Shown one piece after another: positions 49,004 through 60,213 of a stretch of DNA of 64,000 nucleotides. This DNA comes from Cinnamomum chago (Eukaryota > Streptophyta > Magnoliopsida > Laurales > Lauraceae). The position numbers were made by a program, and so were the translations under genes. The stretch spans positions 67,771,501-67,835,500 of the forward strand of contig CP142451.1 in NCBI GenBank assembly GCA_038049695.1, read 5' to 3'. How positions within the stretch are numbered: the stretch's first letter is position 1; each line of letters begins with the position of its first letter. The notes beneath the pieces were generated by a model. It saw only the letters and a list, made by a program, of their open reading frames with translations, was not told the origin of the DNA and made no database searches.

Positions 49004-49510
49004 ATTTACAACAACAGCTACCATTCGAGCATTGGAATGACGCCTTTTGAGGCTTTGTATGGTAGAAGGTGTAGAACACCAGTATGTTGGGAAGAAGTTG
49101 GCATTTGTAGTTCCCATGGACCAACCATAGTGAGTGAGACCAGTGACAAGGTCAAGTTAATCCAAGAACGTCTGAAGGTAGCCCGGAGTAGAAAAAAAAG
49201 TTATGCAGACTCTCACCGAAGGGATTTAGAGTTCAAAGAAGGAGACGTGGCTTATGGATTAGCCTTACCACCCAAGCTATCCGGCGTACACAACGTCTTC
49301 CATGTGTCTATCTTGAAGAAGTACGTTCCCGACACTTTGCATGTACTTCGGCATGAGGCTTTGGAAATCTGAAAGGATGCAACATATGTTGAGAAGCCCG
49401 TTTAGATCATTGATACAAAGGAACAAGAGCTGAGGACACGGACTATTTAGTGGGTAAAAGTGCTTTGGGAGAATCATGGACCAGAAGAAGCAACGTGGGA
49501 ACTACGAGGA
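49004..49510 (+). pseudogene. Ty3/gypsy integrase end and chromodomain fragment (fossil)
   Basis: The plus strand shows the last part of the integrase core (YHSSIGMTPFEALYGRRCRT), then the GDVAYGLALPPKLSGVHNVF region, and a chromodomain-like tail (QELRTRT, EEATWELR). It is flanked by LTR sequence on both sides and has a few breaks. It faces the opposite way to the pol fragment at 42310-44066 and starts at the integrase point where that fragment ends. Confidence 0.88.
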
Positions 49511-51748
49511 GACTCCGAGGATGTCCTAGCCATCTCAGGGGAGTATAGGTGATGTCCGAGCAGACTACGAATACCCAAAGTCCGGCTTTAGGGGGATCCT
49601 AGCTCCCGCTCCTAGGAATAACAGCACGGTCCTAGCCCGCTCCCAGTTATTCGCGCCATGTACGCCGTCCAAAGCCGACTGCCCACCCTAGTGTCGGGTA
49701 TCCGGCCCACTCTGTAATCATCAGTCTGCAGTTAGTCATGAATGCAAGATGATGATGATGGTTTGTATACGACACAAGTTCCAAGACAAATATACGTGGA
49801 TAGGTTCTCAAGTACAAGTTAACAAGTTGAGGGCTACTCCAAGTCAAGCCAAGATACAAGTCAAGTTTCAAGTTCCATGAGTAGTTCTCTTTCAAGTCTA
49901 TCCACACATGTTCATCAATACAAGACAAAGGTACTTAAGGATACACTCTAAGTCCGGTCAAACCCTAATTCTACAAGTTAAGTTACAAGTTATACAAGTA
50001 TTCAAGATAGAGTGTACAAGGTGCGACAAGCTGCGGATACAAGATTCGCGAGTCAAGAGTGAAGAACAAGCCAATCCTAGGTCAAGAGTTCCCCACCGTG
50101 TACCGAACGTATCCCCAACAGAGTAAGTATGGAGAATGAGTCAATGGTGTCCTAGTTTGGCGGGCCCATGGTGTACAGAAGTTGTTGGGTACCAACTAAC
50201 TCAATTACACACACATTTGGCCAAGTTTTGTTAATATACGGAAAATCCCAGACAATCGACGAAGCACAACAAGACAAACGTGTTCCGTTTTCATTTTCTC
50301 CAATTGGTCATGCAAATGGAGGGTCAATAGGTTCCAACATAGGGTCCAAACTAGGTTTACAATCCCTTTCCAAAAGAGATAAGGGCTTGGTTCATTGATC
50401 CAATACTCACTTCCTTTCCCAACCTTTGATCATTAAGATTAGTATACCATTGGATTCTACGTCTTAAGGGCTTTTCGACGATATGCAGAACTCCAAATTC
50501 TTACGAACGGGTCAAAAGTTATGGGTGTTCCATGTAACCCCTTTTAACCACCCTATAGGTTCCAAGCGTCTGAACGTCCGAAAGTAGTATGGGCGCCCTG
50601 AGATTCTGTCTTTTGGTGTCCGGACGCCAGATCCCCAACATCTGGACACCCGGAGGTAGAAAACTCCTGGAATTCCCCTATTTTATTGGATTTCTGATCT
50701 CATTCCTTCCAAACCATTTCCCACCAATTTCAAGCCTTTCCAACTGTTGCAACTTGCACAAAACTGAGCCACCGTGTTCTCCTCCAAACCACAATCCATT
50801 CATATTCCAACCCACCCATTTCAAGTCCATTAACCAAATTACCTAATTGATATGTGAAATCCAACATAAATATAAACAAGCTTGGAATTTAAGATTTTAT
50901 AGACAATTGCATCATCAAGAATGAAGGTAAACACATGCATGGGCAACACATATAACTGATCTACTTGCCTTCACCAAAGAGAGTGAAAGAGATGGAAATT
51001 GAGAGAGAAATTGAGGAGAGCTCTCCACTCACCCCCTAGCCAAACCACCACTCCAAAGCCTCTCTCCTACACTCCAAGGACATAAGGGAAAGGAAAGAAG
51101 AAGAGTCCATCGACATGCAAGACATTAATAGCAACGAGGAATAAAATTAGAGAGGAATGGGTTGAGGAAAACTTACCAAACTTGGGTCAAAATGTAGAGG
51201 AAGAAGAGCGGAATACAATGGTGTAGTTGGTTTCTCTTGGAAGGGCTCCTAAGCTCCACATGCAAGAAGAGAAAGAGAGTGAAGGAGGAAGAAGAGAGAG
51301 AGCTACAGCAGTTGCACTTGAAATGAGGAGGAAGAAACGAAAGTTGCAGCTAGGTGGGGTTTAAGAATGAGGGATGGAGGGGGAAATAACTCAAATGCCT
51401 ACTTTGAGCGAATTATAAGAAATAGGATTGCTTGGGGAACTTTGAGGCATCAAATCTTGACGGGTCAAGAACGAAAAACGGCAAGCGCGATGAGATCTTT
51501 CCAACGAACCCAAATTTGGCAAAAATGGGATTTTCCGAAAAAATACCCAATTTTCCTATTAATCTAAACCTAATCCCCTATTAAGACTAATCGTACTCGG
51601 AATCAAACTAAACTTCGCAAATCACTTTCTAATGATAAAAGAACCTAGCTTAGCCACTAAACCTACCTAATTAGCTAAAACCACAATTAATTCGGCTAAT
51701 TGCCATTATTAGGAAATTAAACACCCTATTTAGGTCGGGGACCTTACA
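49511..51748 (-). repeat. LTR of another Ty3/gypsy family (3' LTR of the element split by V1)
   Basis: The LTR start is clear: ggggaccttaca ends at 51748 and is followed by a polypurine tract (minus-strand cttttagggggaaggga). The other end lies near 49511, where the chromodomain reading of the neighbour stops, but no second copy is in view to fix it. It carries TCCGGA-type words (gtgtccggacgcc, aacgtccgaaag) at 50565-50665. About 2.2 kb. Confidence 0.7.
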
Positions 51749-52761
51749 TCCCTTCCCCCTAAAAAGAACATTTGGTCCTTCAAATGCCTAAACATACCTC
51801 CTCAGGAAGAAGATGGTGAAAGGCTTTCCTGATCTGGTCCCTGAGTTCCCACGTAGCTTCCTCTGGACGATGGTGCTTCCATTGAACTTTGACCCATGGA
51901 ATGGTCTTCGTCCGCAGAACTATCTCTTTGGTGTCTATAATCCGCGCTGGCTACTCCACATATGATGCGTTGAGTTGAATCTGCAGTGACTCGTGTGGCA
52001 ACACGTGGGTGGGATCTGGAATTTACTTGCACAACATCGACACGTGGAACACGTTCTGCACACCTGACAACTCTGGTGGCAAGGCAAGACGATACGCAAC
52101 GTCACCAATCCGGGTATGAATCTCAAACAGCTCCACATATCTCTTGGAAAGCTTCCCTTTCTGGCCGAATCTAACAACGCAACACATCGGAGAAACCTTC
52201 AGGAACACCTAATCACCAACTAGAAACTCTAGTGGTCCCCGTCTTTAATCTACATAGCTCTTCTAATGGTCACGAGATTCCTTCAAACGCATCTGCACAA
52301 CCTTAACCTTCTCACTAGAATCACCAACCACAGATGGTCCATGGAAACTCCGTACTCCTACCTTTTCTTGACACATCGGAGTCTTGCATCTACGTCCATA
52401 CAATGCCTCAAACGGTGCCATGCCAATGCTAGAATGATAATTGTTATTGTAGAACTCGTAGAGGGGCAAGACCTCATCCCAATCTTTTTTGAAGTCCAGC
52501 ACACACGCTCGGAGCATATCATCTAGAGTATGAATAGTGTGCTCTGACTGTCCATTTGTCTGAGGGTGGTAAGTTGTACTAAATCTCAAATGTGTGCCCA
52601 GGGATGACTGAAGTGTAGTCCAAAATCGAGAGACAAACTTGGTGTCTCGATCGAAAACTATAGATTTAGGCACTCCATGCAATTTGATGATCTCATCATT
52701 GTATAACTTGGCCATCTTATCCAAAAACTAACCGGTCTTGAATGGTATGAAATGGGCTGAC
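51749..52761 (-). pseudogene. Ty3/gypsy integrase-chromodomain, left part (fossil), split by V1
   Basis: Directly inside the polypurine tract. The minus strand shows part of the integrase core (VFDRDTKFVSRFW, YHPQTNGQSEHT), YHSSIGMAPFEALYGRRC, and the ALPPELSGVQNVFHVSML region with remnants of a chromodomain. Several breaks. The V1 insertion at 52762 separates it from the stretch at 60131-60213, which belongs to the same integrase. Confidence 0.88.
52757..52761. repeat. Left target-site duplication of V1 (ctgac)
   Basis: ctgac is repeated at 60126-60130 just after V1. Confidence 0.92.
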
Positions 52762-53139
52762 TATTAGGGCTTTTGTATATTTGCAATTTGATGGATGCAT
52801 TAACATTTTAGCATCATTTGAATTTTCACACTTGCATTGATTTAGAAAAACTTGAAATCTTGATTTATACATGCATTGTTTTTAAGACTTGTAAAAATAT
52901 TGAATTATGCATGTTTTGATTTTAAATTTGGATGCATTTATATTTGAAAAGAAGTTTTAGAAATCAAGCTAGCCTATGTTTTAAATCTTTCAAATCAATT
53001 TAGGCTTTTTATGTTTCATGTTTTTAAACCTCTTAGTTTGATTTAAAACATGATTCCAAGCTTCATTCAATGGCCCAAAAGTTCCCACAAGAAATCACTT
53101 TGAAATATGCAATTTTAGGGAATTTTGGTCCCAGGCTCG

Positions 53140-53300
53140 GGTCAACCCGCAGTGTGGCCGGTCGACCGGCCCAGGGGACCCGATCGACCGAGCCCACTAC
53201 GGGTCGACCGAGTAAAGAGCCGTTCTGCTTCTTTTTAAATGGTCAGATTTATGACCGTTGAAGGCCAAGTCGACCGGGGAAAGGGCAGGTCGACCGGGGA
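53140..53300 (+). repeat. GTCGAC palindromic word array in V1 5' LTR
   Basis: Five copies of words such as ccggtcgaccgg, gatcgaccg and gggtcgaccg just upstream of the TATA box. The 3' LTR has only about two (58815-58905). Palindromic CpG/CCGG-rich words in this place are a described trait of Sirevirus LTRs. Confidence 0.8.
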
Positions 53301-53323
53301 GACGCAAGAACTCAATTTTTGAG

Positions 53324-53332
53324 TATAAATAC
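53324..53332 (+). promoter_or_regulatory. TATA box of V1 5' LTR
   Basis: tataaatac follows the GTCGAC word array directly. The same box is at 58923-58931 in the 3' LTR. Confidence 0.75.
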
Positions 53333-54144
53333 AGGTTCATTCCTTTGGAAAAAGTGTTGAAAAAGACAGGAACCAAGAGCCACTCTTGAGGTGTTTTGAG
53401 ACAAGGATAAGGGGATGAACTAAGAGAGACCAAGGGGTCATTAGTGAAGCTAAAGCTTGGATTAATGAAGTTAAATCTCTAAGTAAGCTTTACCTTTCTT
53501 AATCATATGTTATATCCTTTGTTTAAATTATTGGTAAATGAATTTTAGCATTATAACTATGATGTGTTGAATCCATTTTTCTTTTAATCTTTGATCTAAG
53601 TTAGATTGGATTCTTCACTTTGATTTCAATCCAAGTTTGTTTTAAACTCTTCTTTAATCATGATTAGCCAAAATCTTTGATTTCTTTTATAGCATGATTC
53701 ATTCACTTGGTTGAATCTTTTTTTGTTGTTTTCATTAATTTGAACTTTAGTTAAATTTGTTTAGTTTTGAAAACAACATTGCACATGCATCACATGTTTA
53801 GAGCTAATTAATTTCATACAACTTGTGAGCCTTTGATTTTCATATCATTAACAAGTTTGTATCCATACATGTGATTTGCATTTCACTTCAATCAAAATCT
53901 TTTATGTGCCTTAAACTTTTAAATGCTTTGAGCATATATTGATTGAGCTTACTTTTTAAACTTGATTGAAGTTATCACACACACACATCATGAGCATACA
54001 TCTTTGCATTCATTTAGTGTTTGTGTGAGTTAGGTTTTCACTTTCATATCCGCCTATTTTAGAGGCAAATATATTGAGCTTAAATTGTATCTCTTTGAGT
54101 GTTTGTGTAGACACTTCTTTAAGAGAAATCTTTTTCTTGTAAGG

Positions 54145-54270
54145 TTATTGCTTAGCCTAAGAAAAACATAGTGTAAAGGTTATTGCTTAGCCTAGAAAAG
54201 CACATTGTTAGGTTATTGCTTAGCCTAGAAAAGAACATTGTAAAGGTTATTGCTTAGCCCATTGAAAAGC
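54145..54270 (+). repeat. Short tandem repeat in V1 LTR leader
   Basis: Four copies of ggttattgcttagcc with aagaaaaaca/aaaagcacattg tails, 30-35 bases each, between the TATA box and the primer site. The 3' LTR has the same four copies at 59740-59865. Confidence 0.85.
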
Positions 54271-54532
54271 ATAAATAGTGGAAATCCGGTGGGGTGTTGG
54301 TTCACAAGCCGGTAGTGGATGTAGGCATTGAGGCCGAACCACTATAAATCTTTGTGTGATGGTGAATGCTTGTGGTGATTATTTTTATTAGCTTCCGCAT
54401 CTTGTTTGGTAAATCATCACTTGTAACTAGTTTATTTTAAAGAAGTTAAAATTTGGCATAATTGGTCACATATTGTAGCTCCCCTTATTCAGCCCCCCCC
54501 CCCCTCTAGGGTTAGGATCCAGGACTTTCAAT

Positions 54533-54545
54533 TGGTATCAGAGCC
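54533..54545 (+). other. V1 primer-binding site (initiator Met-tRNA)
   Basis: tggtatcagagcc lies two bases after the 5' LTR end. Confidence 0.93.
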
Positions 54546-54628
54546 TCGTGTTCTATATTAGGATCAAGTGTTTGGAACTCTTGATTAGGTGTAAAAACTT
54601 AGAGTTAAAATCCTAGTGTTGTGCTTTC

Positions 54629-55669
54629 ATGAAAATCATTAGAATGGATTGTTTAGATTCTTCTAGACCCCTCCTTATTCCTTCTATTGGAGATTCAAAC
54701 CTTCAAATTAATGAATCTCAATTTAATTTAAAAAAAGAAGAAAATGATGAAGGTGACCTTCAACAAGCCTATGAGGAATTATATACATTGTCCTTAAAGC
54801 TTGATAAGAAAAATAAAAAATTAAGAGAGGAATCTAAAAATCTAAACAAAGAATTAGTCTCTTCAAAAGATGAACTTAGAGAAAAAGAAGAAGTACTACA
54901 ATGTTTAGGGTCTAAGTTTATGATCTCTTTGAATAACCTTCATAATATTAAAGATGAACTAAATGAGATTAAGATAAGTTATGATGATCTTAATAAGGAA
55001 AATTCTAAACTAAGAGATCAATTACAAAGGCAAGACAAAAACTTTAACAACCTAGAATCCAAGTTGAACATTTCTAAGGAAAATTTATCTAATGCTCAAA
55101 ATAAGATAAAAACTCTAGAACTTGGATCTAATGTTATTAATGAACTTAAATTTGATTTAAAACTTGCCAATGAAGAACTAATCAACTATAAGGAAATTGA
55201 ATATGAATTATCAAAAGTTAAAAATAAAAATTCAATCCTTATAAACCAAGTCACTCAACTTGAAAGCTACAAACAAAAGTATGAGTGCAAGTTTACCCAA
55301 GGTGAAGAGAGATTTGAAAAGTTATTTAAATTGGGTAAATCTAAAAGAGATAGGACAGGTCTTGGATTTAATAGGAATATTTCACATGACCCTAGCTTCA
55401 CCAACACTTTTGTGAAAGGTGAGTCCTCATTCTCTAGTACTCATTCTTCCTTGCCCATGACTAAATGTAATTATTGTGGCATTGAAGGGCATTTTAGGTT
55501 TGAGTGCAAACTAAGAAGAAGAAGCCATGTGTCTAAACCCATCTATGAACCCAAAAAGGTAGACTCAAAATCTATGAAGGGTAAGACACAAAAAATCAAA
55601 GAAGACTCCAAAAAGATTAAACAAGTTAAATCAATTAAAAAGGAGTCTCCTAAGATAGATAGATTCTAA
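54629..55669 (+). CDS. V1 Sirevirus-type gag ORF: coiled coil plus zinc knuckle
   Basis: 346 codons, open throughout. Residues about 45-245 are a long charged coiled coil (runs of K, E, N and L, such as LQQAYEELYTLSLKLDKK). Then comes a RTGLGFNRN segment, as in Sirevirus gag (GLGY/GLGF). The zinc knuckle CNYCGIEGHFRFEC at about 281-294 is of the CX2CX4HX4C type. The tail is Lys/Ser-rich. The N-terminal UBN2-type capsid domain normally found ahead of the coiled coil is absent, so the protein would be a coiled-coil RNA-binding protein. A short Lys-rich open frame follows at 55761-56009. Whether it is translated is unknown. Confidence 0.8.
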   Translation: MKIIRMDCLDSSRPLLIPSIGDSNLQINESQFNLKKEENDEGDLQQAYEELYTLSLKLDKKNKKLREESKNLNKELVSSKDELREKEEVLQCLGSKFMISLNNLHNIKDELNEIKISYDDLNKENSKLRDQLQRQDKNFNNLESKLNISKENLSNAQNKIKTLELGSNVINELKFDLKLANEELINYKEIEYELSKVKNKNSILINQVTQLESYKQKYECKFTQGEERFEKLFKLGKSKRDRTGLGFNRNISHDPSFTNTFVKGESSFSSTHSSLPMTKCNYCGIEGHFRFECKLRRRSHVSKPIYEPKKVDSKSMKGKTQKIKEDSKKIKQVKSIKKESPKIDRF

Positions 55670-56069
55670 AAAGGTTAAACAAGTTAAACCAAGTTTAAAA
55701 GAATCTATAAACAAAAAGCTGCTCAACCTATCTCCCTTTAATCAACACAGGAAAGAACTTTTGAAGAAAGTAACAAAGTTAAATTTAAAATTCAAAAGTC
55801 AAATAAAGGGAGAAAATAAGAAGAAAAGGAAAATGAATCAATCCCCTAAGAAATATACTCACCAACCTCAAAAGACTAATCACCAATCTAAGCTAAATTT
55901 AGTCAAATCTAAATATCATGGTGATAAGTTCAAATTGAAAATTTATCAAGTCAAATCTCCTATACTTGGTGGGACTTCTAAACTAGACCTCAAAGATCAA
56001 CCCTCTTAAGACCTTAGGTGGATTCCTAAAGTTAGATACTTAGACAAACCTTAAGTCCTTGAACCTCCT

Positions 56070-57960
56070 TGACCAACCTATCCTTTATAGTTAAATCTTT
56101 TTGTTGGTCATGTTACATTTGCATTTTGTTTCTCTATAGTCACATCTCTTAAAATGAAATGTTTGTTTGTGATCAATTGATTTTGTCTTCATGTAACATT
56201 TTAGTTACATTTCATGGTTTTCAAAATCATTTGATTGTAATTTAATCCTGTTAGATTTGCTTTTTGCTCACATTTAGTTATATCTCTTGCATTACATTTC
56301 TATACATGATCAATTGATTATGATTTCAAAAGCTTTCATAGCTAGATTATTCATGATCGATTGTTGTTGCAAAATCATTTGTGTAGATGTCTTAGTTAGA
56401 TTATTTGAACAAATGATTTGAATCAATTTGGATTTTTCATAGATTTCTAAGTTATACTTTAATATGGAAAATCATTGTTTTGAAAAATCAACTTGTATGT
56501 GTATGAAATAAGTTATATCTTTTAAAATACAAAGTTGAAAATTGATCTTCAAAATCATTCTTTTTATGCTTATTGTTGGATTTTGTTTATTGAAATGATT
56601 TGAAGATTGTACGAATGGAAATGCTCTAAAACATCATTAGTTATAATCAACAAAGCATGTTCCATGTTCTCATTTCCTTTTCCTTTTGGTTACATCATCT
56701 TAGAAATGGAAATGGATGTTGTTTGCATCTTTGTTTATTTGTTTACATTCTTTTTATATGCAAATGTCAATTGGTTCCATGTATGGTTGTGATCTTAGTT
56801 ATATTTGTAGATACCATACTAGAACTCAAATCCATCCTTTATGCTTTCTAGTCATTTTTTTTATGGATGGTTATGATGTTGATTCATGTGTATTCTCTAA
56901 GTGATGTCATCCTTATATATGTTTCAACTTCATAGTAGTGATCTTGATCATATGAACCTCTTTAAAATCCATTCATTGCATTTCATAGTTATATCTATTG
57001 TTTGATGAATTTCTTTTAGATGTTGAATTCATATGATTTTGACACTTTGAATATTGCATGCATTACCAAGTTATATCCTTTTGCATTGCAATTTATCTTG
57101 TTCATCACTATGTTCATTAGTTATTTCATTAAAAGTGATGAATATCCTTTTATGATGCTTGATGGAATCTTGTGTTTGTCACATCCTTGCTATTAATCAT
57201 GTTGTCATATTCAATTGGCTTCATTTAATATAATTTTCGATTGATTTCATATCCAATTGATGTCTTATCTTGAGAATGTGATAGACCTTGTGTACATTGG
57301 ATTGAACTTCATAGTCATATATTTTTGTCCCATGTCACATTTCATTAGCATCATAATTTTCATGTTTGCCACCTCTTTTGCTCATATAGGTAAATCTCAT
57401 GACCATCATGTTTATGCAATCATAATCTTGGTTGGTTATTAGTTGAAGTTGGCTTCATGTTTGAATTTCATTTCACTCATCTTGCACTTGATAGTCATAT
57501 TTTTTGATTGAATGAAATGATTTCAAAACTTTCATAGCATATGATTTTCATAAGTTAAATTGATTGATGCTATGTTTAGTAAACCCCATAACATCATGGA
57601 TAGCTCTAATTTGGATTTTCTTTCTAATAGTTATATTTTTTACTCCATTTTAGAGTGATTGATTTAATAGTGTTATCCTTAAATCTCAATTGGTATTCTT
57701 TGTTTTTCCAATTGGTATCCATGATTGCTTTTCTCATTGGCCTTGCTCTTTATATTGGTAATTTGATCATTTTGTGCTCTCTAGTTAAACTTGTCTAATC
57801 CTTTCCTTGAAGTTTACCCTCAATTGGTAAAACCATATTCTTCTTGAACCAAATAGTTATATCTTTGTCAAAAGTTTGACAAAATGAGAGAATGGGTTGA
57901 GGGGGAGTATAAACCTTCATAGGAAGTATTAGTTTTGATCAAATTCACCCTTGTATTGGC
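56070..57960 (+). repeat. Quasi-periodic AT-rich region with a recurring tagttatatct word (V1 3' half)
   Basis: Non-coding. Variants of tagttatatctt occur about 16 times, for example near 56137, 56201, 56275, 56339, 56391, 56448 and 56509 (spacings 52-70), then at wider steps often near multiples of 60. Neighbouring words such as gatcaattgatt and atgatttcaaaa also recur. It looks like a very old tandem array of roughly 60 bases, now diverged. Confidence 0.55.
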
Positions 57961-58084
57961 TTTGAACCCTTAGAGACTTCTATCCATACATGATAACCTG
58001 TATGTATTTCATTTTTGATTTCTTTTGTTAACAGGTGCTACTAAAAGGTATTTTCCTTATTTCATGTGTGTAGGTACCTTTGCG

Positions 58085-58240
58085 ATTTAATGTCAAAGGG
58101 GGAGAGAGCATTCAAGTTCTCTACAGGGGAGAGAATGTCCAAACCTCCTAAGGGGAAATATTGTACGATCTTCTACAGGGGGAGAGAATGCATATCTTTC
58201 CAAAGGGAGAGAAAGTCCATGGACAAAGGGGGAGAGCTGA
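58085..58240 (+). other. Cluster of purine tracts upstream of V1 3' LTR
   Basis: At least five tracts: aaagggggagagagc, caggggagagaatg, cagggggagagaatg, aaagggagagaaag and aaagggggagagc. Multiple polypurine-tract copies before the 3' LTR are a known Sirevirus trait. The functional tract is the one at 58420-58431. Confidence 0.8.
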
Positions 58241-58419
58241 AAGAGGAAGAGAAAGCCTGAAGAATTATCAAGCTCCAAGCATTAAGAAGATTGAAGATAA
58301 AGACCTAGAGCCCAAGCTAAGAGAAGGAGCATCCAAGAGATTTCAAGACCTGTCCAGCTTAGGGGGAGCTGAAGACTTAGTGTGTAAATTCAGTGTTGAG
58401 TAAGTTGCCATCAAATTGC

Positions 58420-58431
58420 AAAGGGGGAGAT
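58420..58431 (+). other. V1 polypurine tract
   Basis: aaagggggagat directly abuts the 3' LTR start tgttagggc. Confidence 0.9.
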
Positions 58432-60125
58432 TGTTAGGGCTTTTGTATATTTGCAATTTGATGGATGCATTAACATTTTAGCATCATTTGAATTTTCACA
58501 CTTGCATTGATTTGGAAAAACTTGAAATCTTGATTTATACATGCATTGTTTTTAAGACTTGTAAAAATATTGAATTATGCATGTTTTGATTTTAAACTTG
58601 GATGCATTTATATTTGAAAAGAAGTTTTAGAAATCAAGCTAGCCTATGTTTCAAATCTTTCAAATCAATTTAGGCTTTTTTATGTTTCATGTTTTTAAAC
58701 CTCTTATTTTGATTTAAAACATGATTCCAAGCTTGATTCAATGGCCCAAAAGTTCCCACAAGAAATCACTTTGAAATATGCAATTTTAGGGAATTTTGGT
58801 CCCACGACGAGCCCACTGCGGGTCGACCGGGTAAAGAGCCGTTCTGCTTCTTTTTAAATGGTCAGATTTATGACCGTTGAAGGCCAGGTCGACCGGGGAG
58901 ACGCAGGAACTCAATCTTTGAGTATAAATACAAGTTCATTCCTTTGGAAAAAGTGTTGAAAAAGACAGGAACCAAGAGCCACTCTTGAGGTGTTTTGAGA
59001 CAAGGATAAGGGGATGAACTAAGAGAGACAAAGGGGTCATTAGTGAAGCTAAAGCTTGGATTAATGAAGTTAAATCTCTAAGTAAGCTTTACCTTTCTTA
59101 ATCATATGTTATATCCTTTGTTTAAATTATTGGTAAATGAATTTTAGCATTATAACTATGATGTGTTGAATCCATTTTTCTTTTAATCTTTGATCTAAGT
59201 TAGATTGGATTCTTCACTTTGATTTCAATCCAAGTTTGTTTTAAACTCTTCTTTAATCATGCTTAGCCAAAATCTTTGATTTCTTTTATAGCATGATTCA
59301 TTCACTTGGTTGAATCTTTATTTGTTGTTTGCATTCATTTGAACTTTAGTTAAATTTGTTTAGTTTTGAAAACAACATTGCACATGCATCACATGTTTAG
59401 AGCTAATTAATTTCATACAACTTGTGAGCCTTTGATTTTCATATCATTAACAAGTTTGTATCCATACATGTGATTTGCATTTCACTTCAATCAAAATCTT
59501 TTATGTGCCTTAAACTTTTAAATGCTTTGAGCATATATTGATTGAGCTTACTTTTTAAACTTGATTGAAGTTATCACACACACACATCATGAGCATACAT
59601 CTTTGCATTCATTTAGTGTTTGTGTGAGTTAGTTTTTCACTTTCATATCCGCCTATTTTAGAGGCAAATATATTGAGCTTAAATTGTATCTCTTTGAGTG
59701 TTTGTGTAGACACTTCTTTAAGAGAAATCTTTTTCTTGTAAGGTTATTGCTTAGCCTAAGAAAAACATAGTGTAAAGGTTATTGCTTAGCCTAGAAAAGC
59801 ACATTGTTAGGTTATTGCTTAGCCTAGAAAAGAACATTGTAAAGGTTATTGCTTAGCCCATTGAAAAGCATAAATAGTGGAAATCCGGTGGGGTGTTGGT
59901 TCACAAGCCGGTAGTGGATGTAGGCATTGAGGCCGAACCACTATAAATCTTTGTGTGTGGTGAATGCTTGTGGTGATTATTTTTATTAGCTTCCGCATCT
60001 TGTTTGGTAAATCATCACTTGTGACTAGTTTATTTTAAAGAAGTTAAAATTTGGCATAATTGGTCACATATTGTAGCTCACCCTATTCACCTCCCCCCCT
60101 CTAGGGTTAGGATCCAAGACTTTCA
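58432..60125 (+). repeat. V1 3' LTR
   Basis: 1694 bases, matching the 5' LTR. It is shorter because two stretches in the GTCGAC word array (about 57 and 20 bases) are missing. It ends caagactttca, followed by the ctgac duplication at 60126-60130. Confidence 0.92.
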
Positions 60126-60130
60126 CTGAC

Positions 60131-60213
60131 TTGGTCAATCGGTCCACGATCACCCATATAGCATCATTTCCTTTCTTGGTATTTGGCAGTCTTGACACAA
60201 AATCCATAGTGAT
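60131..60213 (-). pseudogene. Remainder of the integrase fragment split by V1 (fossil)
   Basis: The minus strand reads the start of a gypsy integrase core ([16 protein letters not shown], then [10 protein letters not shown]). It stops near 60213, where unrelated sequence starts with an A-run. It belongs with 51749-52761, from which V1 separates it. Confidence 0.85.

Larger units (their letters stand above)
52762..54530 (+). repeat. V1 5' LTR
   Basis: 1769 bases. It holds GTCGAC words at 53140-53300, a TATA box at 53324-53332, and four copies of a 30-35-base unit (ggttattgcttagcctagaa) at 54145-54270. It ends aggactttca next to the primer site. It is 75 bases longer than the 3' LTR, almost all of it extra GTCGAC words. 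Confidence 0.92.
52762..60125 (+). mobile_element. V1: Sirevirus-like Ty1/copia element with gag-type ORF and no pol
   Basis: The LTRs are 52762-54530 and 58432-60125. V1 also has an initiator Met-tRNA primer site, a polypurine tract and perfect ctgac duplications; total length is 7364 bases. Sirevirus marks are the coiled-coil plus zinc-knuckle ORF, a cluster of aaggggga-type purine tracts before the 3' LTR, and palindromic CpG words upstream of the TATA box. No protease, integrase, reverse transcriptase or RNase H motif is found in the 3.9-kb interior. It is therefore structurally complete at its ends but non-autonomous. LTRs look about 1-2 percent diverged outside two length differences. 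Confidence 0.9.
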
